Shown piece by piece: positions 44,873-55,454 of a stretch of DNA of 64,000 nucleotides. The stretch lies in contig OY997589.1 in NCBI GenBank assembly GCA_963921825.1, forward strand, positions 77,794,523 to 77,858,522. Direction: 5' to 3'. The position numbers were made by a program, and so were the translations under genes. The stretch is from Erodium maritimum. Lineage: Eukaryota; Streptophyta; Magnoliopsida; Geraniales; Geraniaceae. Within the stretch, counting starts at the first letter, position 1; every line of letters begins with the position of its first letter. The notes under the pieces were generated by a model. The model worked only from the letters and a program-made list of their open reading frames with translations. It was not told where the DNA came from and ran no database searches.

Positions 44873-46330
44873 CTAGTTTGTTTGCCAAAAAACACAAGAC
44901 TGACAGACAGAAAAGTTATTGTTTGCAGTACATGAAATCAAATTCTGACTACGAAGAGAAGAAAAGACCGGTTCCCTGGAATGACTTAACCAAGAATGCG
45001 AAATCGATGGAGACGATATAGTGAGAGCCGAAGGTAAACCAGAAGATACTGACGAGGTGACTGGGTAAAGATCACTACAACTGTTATATCTGAAAACCTG
45101 AGTGCCAGTCTGAAAATCCTTCACAAAAAAACCAAGAGGGTCAAATTCAACAGTAGCATTATTATCAGTGACAAAACGACGGACGGATACAATATTTTTA
45201 ATGAGATTAGGGGCATGTAAAACATCATTCAAGCGTAAAGTAGGGTGGGTGGATAATAAAGTAATACGACTAGAACCAGCAATAAGAATATGGGTACCGT
45301 CACCAATAATCACTTGACGAGTAGTGCTTAAATTAAAATAAGTGTCCAGACTACCTGAGTTGGCAGTCATATGAGAAGAAGCCCCTATGTCCATATACCA
45401 ATTGGGATTCGGTTGTTATAGAGTCATTGTATGCATGGCACGATCGATGTCAATGGGAATAGAGGAGACCGAGTGAGCCTGAGGATGCGGACCCAAAACA
45501 CCGTGTTGATTTTCGGATGACTTCGTAGGTATGCGAGGTGAAGAACCATTCCATGGCTGAGTAGGATAAGGGCATGGAATCATAGGCCATGGACCAGCAG
45601 CCTAGACCGGGTGTTGGGGTTTCCAAGTTGGCTAAGATGGAGCTGAGGCACCACGGGGATAAAAGTGTGACCGACAACCGTGAGGTCTAGAGTATTGTCC
45701 TCCTCGGTAATTGGTACGCCCTCCTCGTCCACGCCGGTTCTTGGAGCCATGGGACGCTTGATCGGGAGAGAGGGTCTTGGGACCGGTAAGCTCCATATTC
45801 GGTATGAGAGGTTGCCACTAATGCTGAATTAGATGAAAAAGCACCCGATGCAGCCAATTTTTGCTTCCTCGTTTCCTCCATAATCAATCGAGATCGAGCA
45901 TAATAAAACGATGGCAAAAGATTACATTGTTGAATAAGAGTAGAAATGTTATCATATGCATCAAATAAACCATGGACAAGCTGAAGCACAAGACGATTAT
46001 TGGAGACAGGAGCCCCAACATTCGATAGTTGCTCAAATAAATTCTTGAGTTCTTGACAATAATAAGCATATACATTCAAAAAATCACCCAAACGGGTACT
46101 AGAGAACTGTGGCTCGAGATAAATAGCACAAGAGTGCTTGTTATCCTGAAAAACATTGTTGAGAGCTAACCATGCACTAACAACAGTTGTATTGGGCTCA
46201 ATAATAGTTTGAAGCAAATAAGATGAAATAGTACCGTATATCCATTGTAGAACCGCAACATCCAATCGATACCATAAAGATGGATTAGTAAAAAACAGTG
46301 AGGATGAAGCACCTTTAGTCACGGAGACAT
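44873..46330 (-). pseudogene. gag: Copia gag, protease and pre-integrase remnant
   Basis: Gag at about 46322-45687 has the UBN2-like pattern LWYRLDVAVLQWIYGTIS, AWLALNNVF and RLVLQLVHGL. The zinc-knuckle region near 45500-45690 is degraded. Protease at 45394 onward reads MDIGASSHMT, the D-x-G-A-S site of Copia. VLHAPNLIKNIVSVRRF and a pre-integrase stretch follow. The gag N terminus is missing. Confidence 0.88.
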
Positions 46331-46426
46331 TGTGTGACTGATCTACAGGTTAAATACAACACTAATCGTAATTCAAATACACATGACATACATAATCCTA
46401 ATTACAAATACACATCAGAATATATT

Positions 46427-48535
46427 CTTTTTTGAGTAACTGTAACTTTCATTCCATTAAAAAGAATCTGTACATGTTTGGGAGCCCGGACGGACAAACA
46501 CAATAACCCTATAACTACTATTACGTCCAGGACGCATTGAAATTTGGGAGCCACAAAGGATAAGTAAAGCAGAAAACCAAATTAAAGAAAGCAAATAAAC
46601 TAAAACCATAAAACTAGTAGAGTACTGGCGAGCACTGCTCAAGGTAGGGCCTAAAGACTGTTGTGTCATCGAAAGGCGACACTTATTAGCCGATATAAAA
46701 CCGAGCATATGATCTCCAGTATCGGGGTGAGGGCAGGGTGACCTCGGAGGGAGTACCCAACTTCCCCCGAGCCCCGGCGCACGACTCATGGTGTCTGGCG
46801 GGGCTGTTTCCCAGCCCGCGGCTGATCTTCAAGAGGCTCACCCGCCGAGACCCTCTTCATTCCTGTAACCGATGTAGGTTCCTCAAGTATTCCGGCCCAC
46901 GCGGCTTCCGAGGATCCTCCCGATGACGACCCACTCCCATTTCCACAAGGTGTCCCGACACCCCCCCTCCCCCCGAGGTATAGTAAGCGGAGGGGTTGGC
47001 TCGCGTATCAGTGGAGCAAATCCCGGAGGCACCCTAGCAGCCTGCGTCCAAGTCGTGGCATATCCCTTCGCCATCTGGTCCTTCTGATAGTGCTTCAATG
47101 ACTTGTCAAAAGTATGAATGCCCGACGTCTCCCTATCGCAGGCCGTATGTGGATATCCTATACACCAACAATTCTCACAGAAGCCCGGTAGTTTGACATA
47201 TGTGAGAGAGCAATTGATCGGGTCCTGGAACTCGGAGAACCCGAGGTGCATATTTCGACACAGAGGTCGGTCAAGTGAGTGCCAGTAGCAGACCTTCACC
47301 CCCCCCCCCAACATTAGCCGAATTCATCACAAGGAACGTCCATCGTCCCACCCAGCGCATCCCCAATCCTAGTGCCCATAGTCTTAGTGCTAACTATCTA
47401 GGGGATACCATGGGCATGTACTCAAAGTTGCATCTTATCCGTGGCTGGAAGGTCTTGGACGAACGGATCCTTCTCTGCTAGCATAAAGGGCTTGCCGTCG
47501 AAACAGCATGGTTCGTGCAGCCGAACCCAATCCCGATTATCCTTCTTTGCGAATTGTAACCCAAAGACTCTAGGGGAGACGTCCTTGATGACCAAACCAA
47601 TAGCCGATTTTACCCATGCATTTATGAGGATACGGAGGAGAGTATCCTTACGAGGCTGACAATACGTGAGTAGCCGACCCATCATCCCATATAGTTGGCG
47701 GGAGATCAAAGTCGGATCAAGCACCGTAACCTCTAAGGGTTCCTCAAACCCTAAGGAGCAGCCTGAGAAGCTATGGTGAAGGGCCTGAAGTGGGCTACCA
47801 TGATCCAGTAGTGGAGACGTGGGACGAGGAGCTCGGGGAGGCTGAGGGAGTACGTGGTCCTCGGCCGGCGCTATCATCGGGAGCTACCCAATATGGAGGA
47901 ACCGAGGCCGGGGAATAGGCGGGATGTGATCGGAGGTAGGTAAAGCGAGAGCCTTACTAGGTGCGGACCACAACACGTCCACAATCTGTAGCCGATGAGC
48001 CTCCAAAACCCTAGGCGAAAGCTGAGGGGGAAGTGAAATATCCGCCTGTTTCGGACGGAGGGCGGCCCCACCGCGTTTGAGGCAGCTCCGAAAACGGAGG
48101 ATGATCCCCCGGTGCATAGGCTGTCATTGTCAGCATCAATGAGGGACCCGAGGGCGGGGGCGACAACGAGTCTCGGGGCAGAACCGACGTTAGTGCCGAA
48201 GCCTTCTTCTTCCGACGTGCCCGCTTAGGCCGCACAATCTCGTGCGACGGGAAAGGGGGAGGGATGCCCACCGGTCCAGCATCCACGCCAGCGGCTAATG
48301 GGGCAAGATCCTCCCGAGTCGCGCCCACGCCAGCGACTGATTGGACAGGACCTGAGGCGAGGACTTTCGGGGAGGCAGGCCGTGAGGGTGGAGCAGACTT
48401 GGGAGGGGACAAAGGGGGAGACGCCAGGGGAGAAGCATAGCGCACCGCCTGATCGGTGTAGTACGTAGAGATACGGGAGTACATGGTGATTAGGGTTTAG
48501 AAGGGTCTCGACAAAAGTGAGTAGAAGTTTTCTTT
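46427..48535 (-). mobile_element. LINE-type retroposon carrying ORF1 only, 18-bp TSD
   Basis: Flanked by tacacatcagaatatatt at 46409-46426 and 48536-48553. The 3' end on the reverse strand is GTTACTCAAAAAAG. At 2109 bp it has a 51-bp leader, ORF1 from the ATG at 48484, and a 3' UTR, but no endonuclease or reverse transcriptase. Because both ends and the TSD are intact, ORF2 loss probably predates insertion; the element would then have used enzymes supplied in trans. Confidence 0.85.
46883..48484 (-). pseudogene. LINE ORF1: DUF4283-type domain and zinc knuckle
   Basis: It starts MYSRISTYYTDQAVR with a Pro/Ser-rich N-terminal third. A frameshift lies near 48060 and a TAG at 47886-47884. The DUF4283-like core is at 47720-47480 (LYGMMGRLLTY, ILINAWVKS, VFGLQFAKKDNRDWVRLHEPCCFDGKPFML). 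After more breaks come PLCRNMHLGF and the knuckle CENCWCIGYPHTAC near 47145-47190. This order is that of plant L1 ORF1 proteins, which bind element RNA. At least three lesions make it inactive. Confidence 0.8.
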
Positions 48536-48652
48536 TACACATCAGAATATATTATCGAACAAGAATATATTATCTAACAGTTTTAGTAATGTAATTTGAT
48601 TTTTTGATGAAAACCCGAAAATACCGCAGAATCCTTTCTGCTCCACTAGTTT

Positions 48653-49391
48653 TTTTTTGAAACGGGAAAGAGGTAGTTGTATTACGATTTCATCGCATGC
48701 TTACAAGGAGGGACATAACAGTCCTGGATACCAGCTTTTTGTCTCAACCGGTCGTAGCCCGTCGGGCGCACATGGTTCCCTACATATAGTCTTCTTTGAT
48801 TCGCAGATCCGAACTCAAGAGTTTCTCGATCCAACCTTAGAAAAAAATAATAAACCAAAGTCCTAAACTTATTGAGCCAAACTATTATTCGAACTAAAAC
48901 AGTGAAACCTATTAGAGAATTAGCCTTTGGTGCAGATTCCCCGATACCTCAATGCTGCAAAAACTTGTTCGGGGTTGAGAGTCCCGAATTCGGATGCCGG
49001 TGAAATAACCCCCAGCCTACCGTCCCTCCTCCCGGATCCCAGATCCAACGAGGGAGCGGAGCTATGCCGGCGAGGGGTGACCCTGGGGCGGGAGGCCGTT
49101 GCAGATGGCCGAGAATGATGGGGCGAGGTCAGGGAGGATCCTCCGGCGACCATGGCGACCTAGGGCTCGCACCACCAAGCTAACGGCGTGAAACTGGGGG
49201 GACCATCTCTGAAAGCGAGGGATGATTGCAGGCTGCGAAGGAGAGCGACAATGGGGAAGACGACGACGATGAGAGGTGCGGCGGTGTGGTTGGTGGCGTG
49301 AAGACGGCGGAGGCGACAGTAAACCCTAAGTAGGGTAGGAGAAACCTCACCTGGAGGTGTGCAGAGGGTAGGAAGAACCCTAAGTTGCCCG
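48653..49391 (-). mobile_element. 739-bp retroposon with exact 16-bp TSD
   Basis: Flanked by tctgctccactagttt at 48637-48652 and 49392-49407. A T-run at its left edge is the poly(A) of the reverse strand. The reverse strand starts with a CT-rich leader, then an ATG at 49153 opening 77 codons (MVAGGSSLTSPHHSRPSATA). It looks like a LINE reduced to its 5' and 3' ends. No domain is recognised. Confidence 0.8.
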
Positions 49392-49407
49392 TCTGCTCCA
49401 CTAGTTT

Positions 49408-49883
49408 GAGAACCTTCTCCTCCACATTCTCATGTCAGTTTCAATCCGGTCAAATTTAGCTGCTAAGTTTTAACTTTTAAGCCGTTTAATCTGCTAAATT
49501 TTAGCATATTAAACGGTTAAAGTGAAAATTCATCCGAGCTAGCATACGAATAGATGAAAGATTACGGGGTCATGCTACCCCTCTACGTGTTCCTTAAAAT
49601 ATATATGGCAATCCGAAATTGAACCCTTATAAATGAAACAACCTTACATCACCGATCAAAAATCACACTATGAGTAAGCCGATTATGAAGTCTTAGACAC
49701 GGTTGTGTACAGGCATAGTGAAATGTGAAGCACCATTCAAAAAACAGGGGGTAACTTCAAATATGCACTCTCGGAGGATTGGTTTTTAGGTGAAACATGT
49801 TGTCGCACATTTCCCCCTTCAAGTACGTTCCTGAGGGTATTCTTGCAATAGGTGAACGATTGTTTTTTACAAAACTGGAAGGT
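49408..49883. other. Spacer with no recognised feature
   Basis: AT-rich. A short imperfect inverted repeat around TAGCTGCTAAGTTTTAAC / TAAACGGTTAAAGT lies near 49455-49525. No gene. Confidence 0.4.
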
Positions 49884-49892
49884 ACAAGTATT

Positions 49893-51357
49893 GAGGAAAA
49901 ATCAAATATAATCTACTCATTAACGTAAAAACCGTGTGAACCAATCCAAACCATTCATTTTAGGAATGGATGGATGAGATGCAATTGATTTGTTGACTTG
50001 GTAAGGACTTTTTAGTAAAACCATCATATTTTTTTTACTAATTCACTAATTTAATTTTTCCCGCTTCGTTTGAACTCCGATTGGCTTCAAACTTGCGCCA
50101 TTAGTTTTGTTTTTTCAAGGGCTTTCTATCAAGATCAATCATGAATATATTTTGAAGCACGAAAAAAAAATTATTTTCAGGGTTGATTTTTTTGAAAAAA
50201 ATTAAGTCTGGGTAATTTTTATCAGCATTATACACTAGATTTATCAACACTATACACTGGATTTATCAACACTGAACACTAGTTTTATCACCTTATTTTC
50301 CAAATCGAACATGATTTTTATCACATCATCACATTTTTTTTATGAACACTAAGCACTAGTTTTATCAACACTAAACACTATGTTTATCATTTACATGTGC
50401 TTTTATCATCCCATCACATATTTTTTTTTTCAACACTAAACTCTAGGTTATCACCCTTATTTCGGGACTGATTTTGAAAAAATAGTTAAGTCTGGGTAAT
50501 TTTTATCAACACTATACACTGAGTTTATCAACAATATACACTGAGTTTATCAACACTGTACACTAGTTTTATCACCTCATTTTCCAAAATCGAACATGAT
50601 TTTTATCACATCATCACATGTTTTTTATGAACACTAAGCACTAGTTTTATCAACACTAAACACTATGTTTATCATTAAATTACACGTGTTTTTATCATCT
50701 CATCACATGTTTTTTTATCAACACTAAACTCTAGGTTATCACCCTTATTTCGGGGCTGATTAAAAAAGTTAAGTCTGGGTAATTTTTATCAACACTATAC
50801 ACTGGGTTTATCAACACTGAACACTAGTTTTATCACCTCATTTTCCAAAATCGAACATGATTTTTATCACATCATCACATGTTTTTTTATGAACACTAAG
50901 CACTAGTTTTATCAACACTAAACACTATTTAGCACTAGTTTGATACCCCGATATAAAAAATTTATTAGTGAAGATTTATCAACACTAAACATTGTTTTTA
51001 TCACCCCAATATAAATTTTTATTTTCGTGCTTCAAAATATATTCATGACTTATCTTGATTTAAAGCCCTTGAAAAAAGAAAAATATTTGCGCAAGTTTGA
51101 AGCTAATCGGAGTTGAAACGAAGCGGGAATGATTAAATTAATGAATTGTTGAACAAAAAAGTGGACACTTTTCCACATGGCACCATGCTATTACAATTAT
51201 GTTCTTGCTTGTGTGAGAAAGTAAGAAAGTGGCGTGAGTTTTGGTGGAATTGGGGTGATGATGTGGCATTATGGTGAATGTTGGATCTAAAGGTGTATGG
51301 CTAATATTGGTTCACACAATTTTTAGGATAAGAGGGGTTTCTATTAGATTTCTCCTC
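49893..51357. mobile_element. Mutator-type non-autonomous element with long TIRs
   Basis: The left end starts GAGGAAAAATC and the right end inverts to GAGGAGAAATC. The 9-bp flanks acaagtatt (49884-49892) and acaagtaat (51358-51366) differ at one base. Inner arms at about 50030-50180 and 51015-51165 are nearly perfect inverted copies (CCCGCTTCGTTT, CAAGGGCTTT, CATGAATATATTTTGAAGCACGAAAA). The centre is filled with tandem repeats. No transposase is present. The 9-bp TSD and long TIR point to a MULE. Confidence 0.72.
50204..51050. repeat. Tandem 284-bp repeats made of about 21-bp TTTATCAACACTAAACACTA units
   Basis: The marker AAGTCTGGGTAATTTTTATC recurs at 50204, 50488 and 50771. Within each 284-bp unit, TTATCAACACT-A-ACACT-type motifs recur several times with variations, so the array has two levels of periodicity. 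Confidence 0.85.
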
Positions 51358-51469
51358 ACAAGTAATATCAAACGGAAGTCGTTTTAAACAAAAAAAAAGT
51401 AGTGGCGAGATGCGTATTGGGGAAAAATATTGAGCCAATGAGATTTTGTGACAATGATAGATGTTAGTT

Positions 51470-53204
51470 CTTTTTTTTCACTAAAATATGCAAAATATAT
51501 TTCTAGCAAAATAAAACAAAGATGTGCATCAGAGAACAGACTCCCTGGCAACAAGAAAAGAACATACAATGAACATAAAGTTTGCCGTTATTTTTAACCA
51601 TATAACCGTCACAGACGGTTTTGAAAACATAAGTGAAAATAAATATCGGGATGTCCGACGGTCGCCATAAAGGCATGAAGGAAAGATGGGAGGTGAGAAA
51701 ATGATACTAGAAGTCCCAGCCCAAAGAGACCAGAATTGCATCAGTAATAAGAGGTCCGACCTGTACTAGGGAGCCCACCAAGGACGGTCCCTGAGGTCCA
51801 CGGTGTGTATCAGTCCCTCTGGCGAGGTTGTTTACCAGCCCTCGCCAGATCTGTAACCCACTCTTGGCCAGCCCGCTCCTCCGCTACTACCCTCTTCAGT
51901 GCTCCTACCGTCCTGCTCCTCCCATATCCCCTAACGGTGGGCGCTGGAACTTCAACAAGACCTCCAAGCCCTCCTGGATAGGACCCCAGGACCGCATCAA
52001 TCGAATCAGCAGAGAGATGACTCCTACCTGGTCCCTTAAGGATCTTCCTGTGTACAAATCCCAGGAAGCTCGAATCGGACCACTTAGGATGTCTTATCGT
52101 ACACGAGCGGCTGGTATCCCAGGTGAAATAGCGTAGCCCCTGGTTAGGTATCGGATTTAAGGACATCGAGAACGGGTCCCCCTCCTACAGGCCCCGCTCC
52201 CCTACAAGACCCATCTCACCGTGGGCCCTCGAGGGTAACATCACTGTCTAAGCCAACACAGCCTTCCGCCTCACTCGGGGTCGAGGTCCCCGCGCCGGAG
52301 TCCACCGCAGCAATCCCCTCTAGTACGCCGGAAAATGGGTCTGAGGGTACCGGCTGCGATTCACCAGTGTAGCCTCCCGCCAGCTGCCTTCAGGGGTACC
52401 CTGCCCAGCACCTCCATGGGAAGGACTGTCGAGACCGAGACCAGGGCTGACCCTGATTGCTACTCTACCGGGAAGCAACCGTGCCCCATCAAGTCTTCGA
52501 GTCCAGCCATGGCATACGACAATGGAAGAGGCTACCTCCGTTAGAGTCAGGAGTCCCGTACCCGCTATTGGAATCTACCAAGTCCAAACCACCGTAGTGA
52601 CAGTTAAGGAGACCCAGCGTGTAACTTTAGCCATCCCCAAACCCAGACCCTAAGGACAAACCCGGTTCGAGGGAGATGGAGGCGAGGCCAAAGACATGAG
52701 CAGGCGCCCATATGGAGGTGGACGAGGCACCGTTGTAGCTCTCGCACTGGCCGATAGAGAAACCAGATCAAGGTTATGGTGCGATCGAGCGGCCAAAGAT
52801 CGAAGGGTCGGAGGAGGAGGGATGAACTCGTTGCTTGAGGAAGAAGCAAACCAATGTCTACCCCCTACCAAACCCCGTCCCGTAATTGGGGGTGAACGAG
52901 GACCCCTCGGTCCTCGAGGAAGAGAGAATACGTCCACCAGAGCCATCAATTGGCAGTTCTACAACACAGACGGAGAAGGAGAGAACGAAAATAGTGTTTC
53001 AGTCGGCCTCTAACGATGGCCTTTAACCCCCATTCCGGACGCGGTCTGTGAGGAACAAGACAATACGGGGACACAATCACCGATAGAGACATCGACTCTA
53101 GGCAACACATAGGGTTTGTCGACAGTAGAGGTAGAAGCCAGCATCGTAGCTAAGTCAGAGCTAGGGCCAAAGAAATTTAAGATGCGGTCTTGCATGTAAT
53201 TGTT
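51470..53204 (-). mobile_element. LINE-like retroposon with 12-bp TSD, no RT
   Basis: Flanked by tagatgttagtt at 51458-51469 and 53205-53216; a T-run at 51471-51478 marks the 3' end on the reverse strand. At 1735 bp it contains the block CAGCCCTCGCCAGATCT near 51838, related to blocks near 46817 and 53695 in the neighbouring elements. Reading frames up to 118 codons do not match known domains; the 5' half may be a decayed ORF1. Confidence 0.75.
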
Positions 53205-53379
53205 TAGATGTTAGTTAAAGATCAGGTCAAATGACAATATTACATCAAGACTATTTAAAGTATACAATTTTAATTTCTATTAATATAATCTCATTTTTAA
53301 TATCGTATAATTTCACTCAATATTTGAGTTTAATATATGTTCGGTTGGATCTCTCTTTTTTGTTTTTTTACTAAAAGAT

Positions 53380-55164
53380 CCAGATTTTTTATTAATTTAA
53401 AAGAGTCGTTACATATAAAGAGTATTCGTAGGGTTCATCACACATAACTCTATGAAAAAATAATCATCGTAGACGGTATTGAAATGCTTTATAAGCAGGA
53501 AAGAAAGGTGGGGTTGTAAAACGAAACTGGAAGTCTTGCTCGAGGTAGTGCTTAAACACCACATATATGGGGAAAAGCGACCGAACTTGAACTGCATCCG
53601 TTGTAGGAGGCATGGATTTCACCAGGGACCCCTTTCGGAGACAATCCCTAGAGCGTGAATGGCATAACATACGTCCATGTGAGGCTGCTTTCCAGCCCTC
53701 GCTTGATCTTCTCGGGGTTCTCCAGTTGACCCCCTCTTCACACCACTCGCACCGGTTGAGGGGGTGGGCGAGCTTGAAACTTCGGTTTTCTTGGTCCCAA
53801 CAAACTGGCCACATACCAAGTTTTTCCAGCCAGGATCAACCCTCCTGGCTGGGATGCCCACCCGATGTTCTATACCGTTAGGTACAATATTTGGGGATAC
53901 AATTGGGCCCCTTCCTCGAGACGATGATCCCTTTGGTATAGTGCTCGGGGTACGAGTCTGAAACATGGTGGGATGTTCTTAGACCCCGTATTCCCTCAAT
54001 CGGTCGTGTATTGCTTAGCGTTCCGATCCTTCTAGGACTCGATCATGGATCAGTCAAAGAGAGGGGTACCACCCATCCCCCACTTGCACTCCCGAACCCT
54101 ATGTCAAATCAACCCATACTTGAAGAAAAACGAAGGGAGCTTCGTGTAGGTGAGGGAAGCCCGAACCGGGTTTGGGAACTTCCTGAAGCGCAACAGTAGT
54201 AAACGACTAAGGGGACGGTCCATGAGGTGCCAGAACCACACCTTCACTGAGCCTCCCCAACAAAGGCTCCGCTGGCCGCATGGGACAGCCTAACAGGTCC
54301 AAAGTGAAATTAGGTCACCGACAACATCTAAGGCTAGCTCGATTGCGAATGGTGGAGCTCGAACTTAGTCCTCCGAAACCCAATTCCAGCCAACATCGAG
54401 AAAAGCCCAAAAGGGGGAAGACCAGTATTTCTACCGAGAACGAGCCCAAGCTTCTAAGTATGCAGCAGCAAGACATCACTTCCGGGGATCTGAGGTTGGA
54501 TTCAAGCTGAGCGTTCCGAAACATTGACCAGTAACCCCTCACCGGCCAACACCAAGCGAGGAACCTAAGGGGAAGGCCTATAATTATACCGAGAATGAAC
54601 AAACTCGAACCCAAACAATTATGATACCAAAGTTAACATAGAAGCACAACGCCACGACCAAGCTTCCAACCAATACACTCCAACAGCAGTAAGTCAACAC
54701 TTCCGGGGATCCAAGGATGGATTCGAGCTGAGCGTTCCGAAACTGAGACCGGTAACCTCTACCGGCAAACACCAAGCGAGGACCCGAAAGGGAAGGCCTG
54801 TAATTATACCGAGCACGAGCCAGCATGCACCCGAACAGATCTGACACTTAATCTTTCAAAGAAGCGGAACGCAACCACAGAGTTTCCGACTATCCGCGAC
54901 GGCGAGGGAGGAGACCAAATTCACAACGAATCAATGATCTAAACGATCAAGAAATGCTTCCTACATTAAATCTGAAATAAGCTGTCTGAGAACCATCACG
55001 AACGAGTCCGAAAAAGAACAACAACCCTACTTCCACCACCACACCACTGCGGCCAAAGACTGACCCTTCCACAATATGGGAATCCGAGAATGGAACTCCA
55101 ACTGAGCGTTCCGATACCGAAACCGGTAACCCCTCGTCTACCAACACCAAAAGAGGACGTGAAG
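53380..55164 (-). mobile_element. LINE-like retroposon, 3' part (left of the gag-only element)
   Basis: The left end has T-runs near 53353-53367 and AATAAAAAATCTGG on the reverse strand, as expected of a 3' end. At least three diverged repeats share CTGAGCGTTCCGA followed by CCGGTAACC and CACCAA-CGAGGAC (54507, 54728, 55102). Two of them continue into a TATAATTATACCGAG-type block; the third is cut by the LTR insertion and resumes at 62825. No protein domain is recognised. The exact end is uncertain. Confidence 0.55.
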
Positions 55165-55442
55165 TGTCACGCCCCAAATCCGGTTTTGACCTGACTCGAG
55201 ACGTGAACTAAAACAATAATAATTTTAAACGAAAATAAAGCCAACAAGTCTCAATCTCAAAATTGTAAAACTTTAAACCCCACGCGAGTCACAGCTCGGT
55301 ACAATCCAACGGTAAATCAGTTCAAATAAAACGGTACGTCTCTAGACTATCTAGCCTAGGACTCTCGTAAGCTCCCAAGCATCGAGCATCCAGCTAGTAC
55401 ACTTCCCGCTTAGAACCTGAAAAACAACAAGGTAAGGGGGGT

Positions 55443-55454
55443 GAGCTTTCGCTC
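55443..55454 (-). other. Conserved LTR hairpin with GNRA-type loop
   Basis: The sense strand reads GAGC-GAAA-GCTC. Counterparts: 3111-3122 and 61260-61271 (same loop), 21994-22005 and 32403-32414 (loop GCAA), 11261-11272 and 20203-20214 (loop GCAA, one broken pair), and 40348-40363 (longer stem). It lies about 280 bp from the TGTCACG edge in each LTR. Confidence 0.75.

Larger units (their letters stand above)
42226..48579 (-). mobile_element. Copia element with short LTRs (possibly Ale lineage), TSD gtttt
   Basis: The left (3') LTR is 42226-42373, beginning TGTTGG and ending TAACA; a polypurine tract (sense CTGTGGGGGTG) adjoins it. The right (5') LTR ends at 48579 and is split by a LINE at 46427-48535. 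The direct repeat gtttt is at 42221-42225 and 48580-48584. Internal genes run gag, protease, integrase, reverse transcriptase, RNase H, the Copia order. Short LTRs and the gag type suggest Ale/Retrofit. The start of gag, the primer site and part of the 5' LTR are deleted. Confidence 0.85.
46340..48579 (-). repeat. 5' LTR remnant of the Copia element, split by a LINE
   Basis: The parts are about 46345-46426 and 48554-48579. Relative to the 3' LTR it lacks the first 45 or so bases on the left, where it adjoins the damaged start of gag. Confidence 0.75.

Noticed and set aside
53619-53966. Frame of 115 codons rich in Pro, Ser and Gly
   Set aside because: It lies in the 3' region of a LINE-like retroposon, and the related sequence at 51810-52166 does not keep the same protein.
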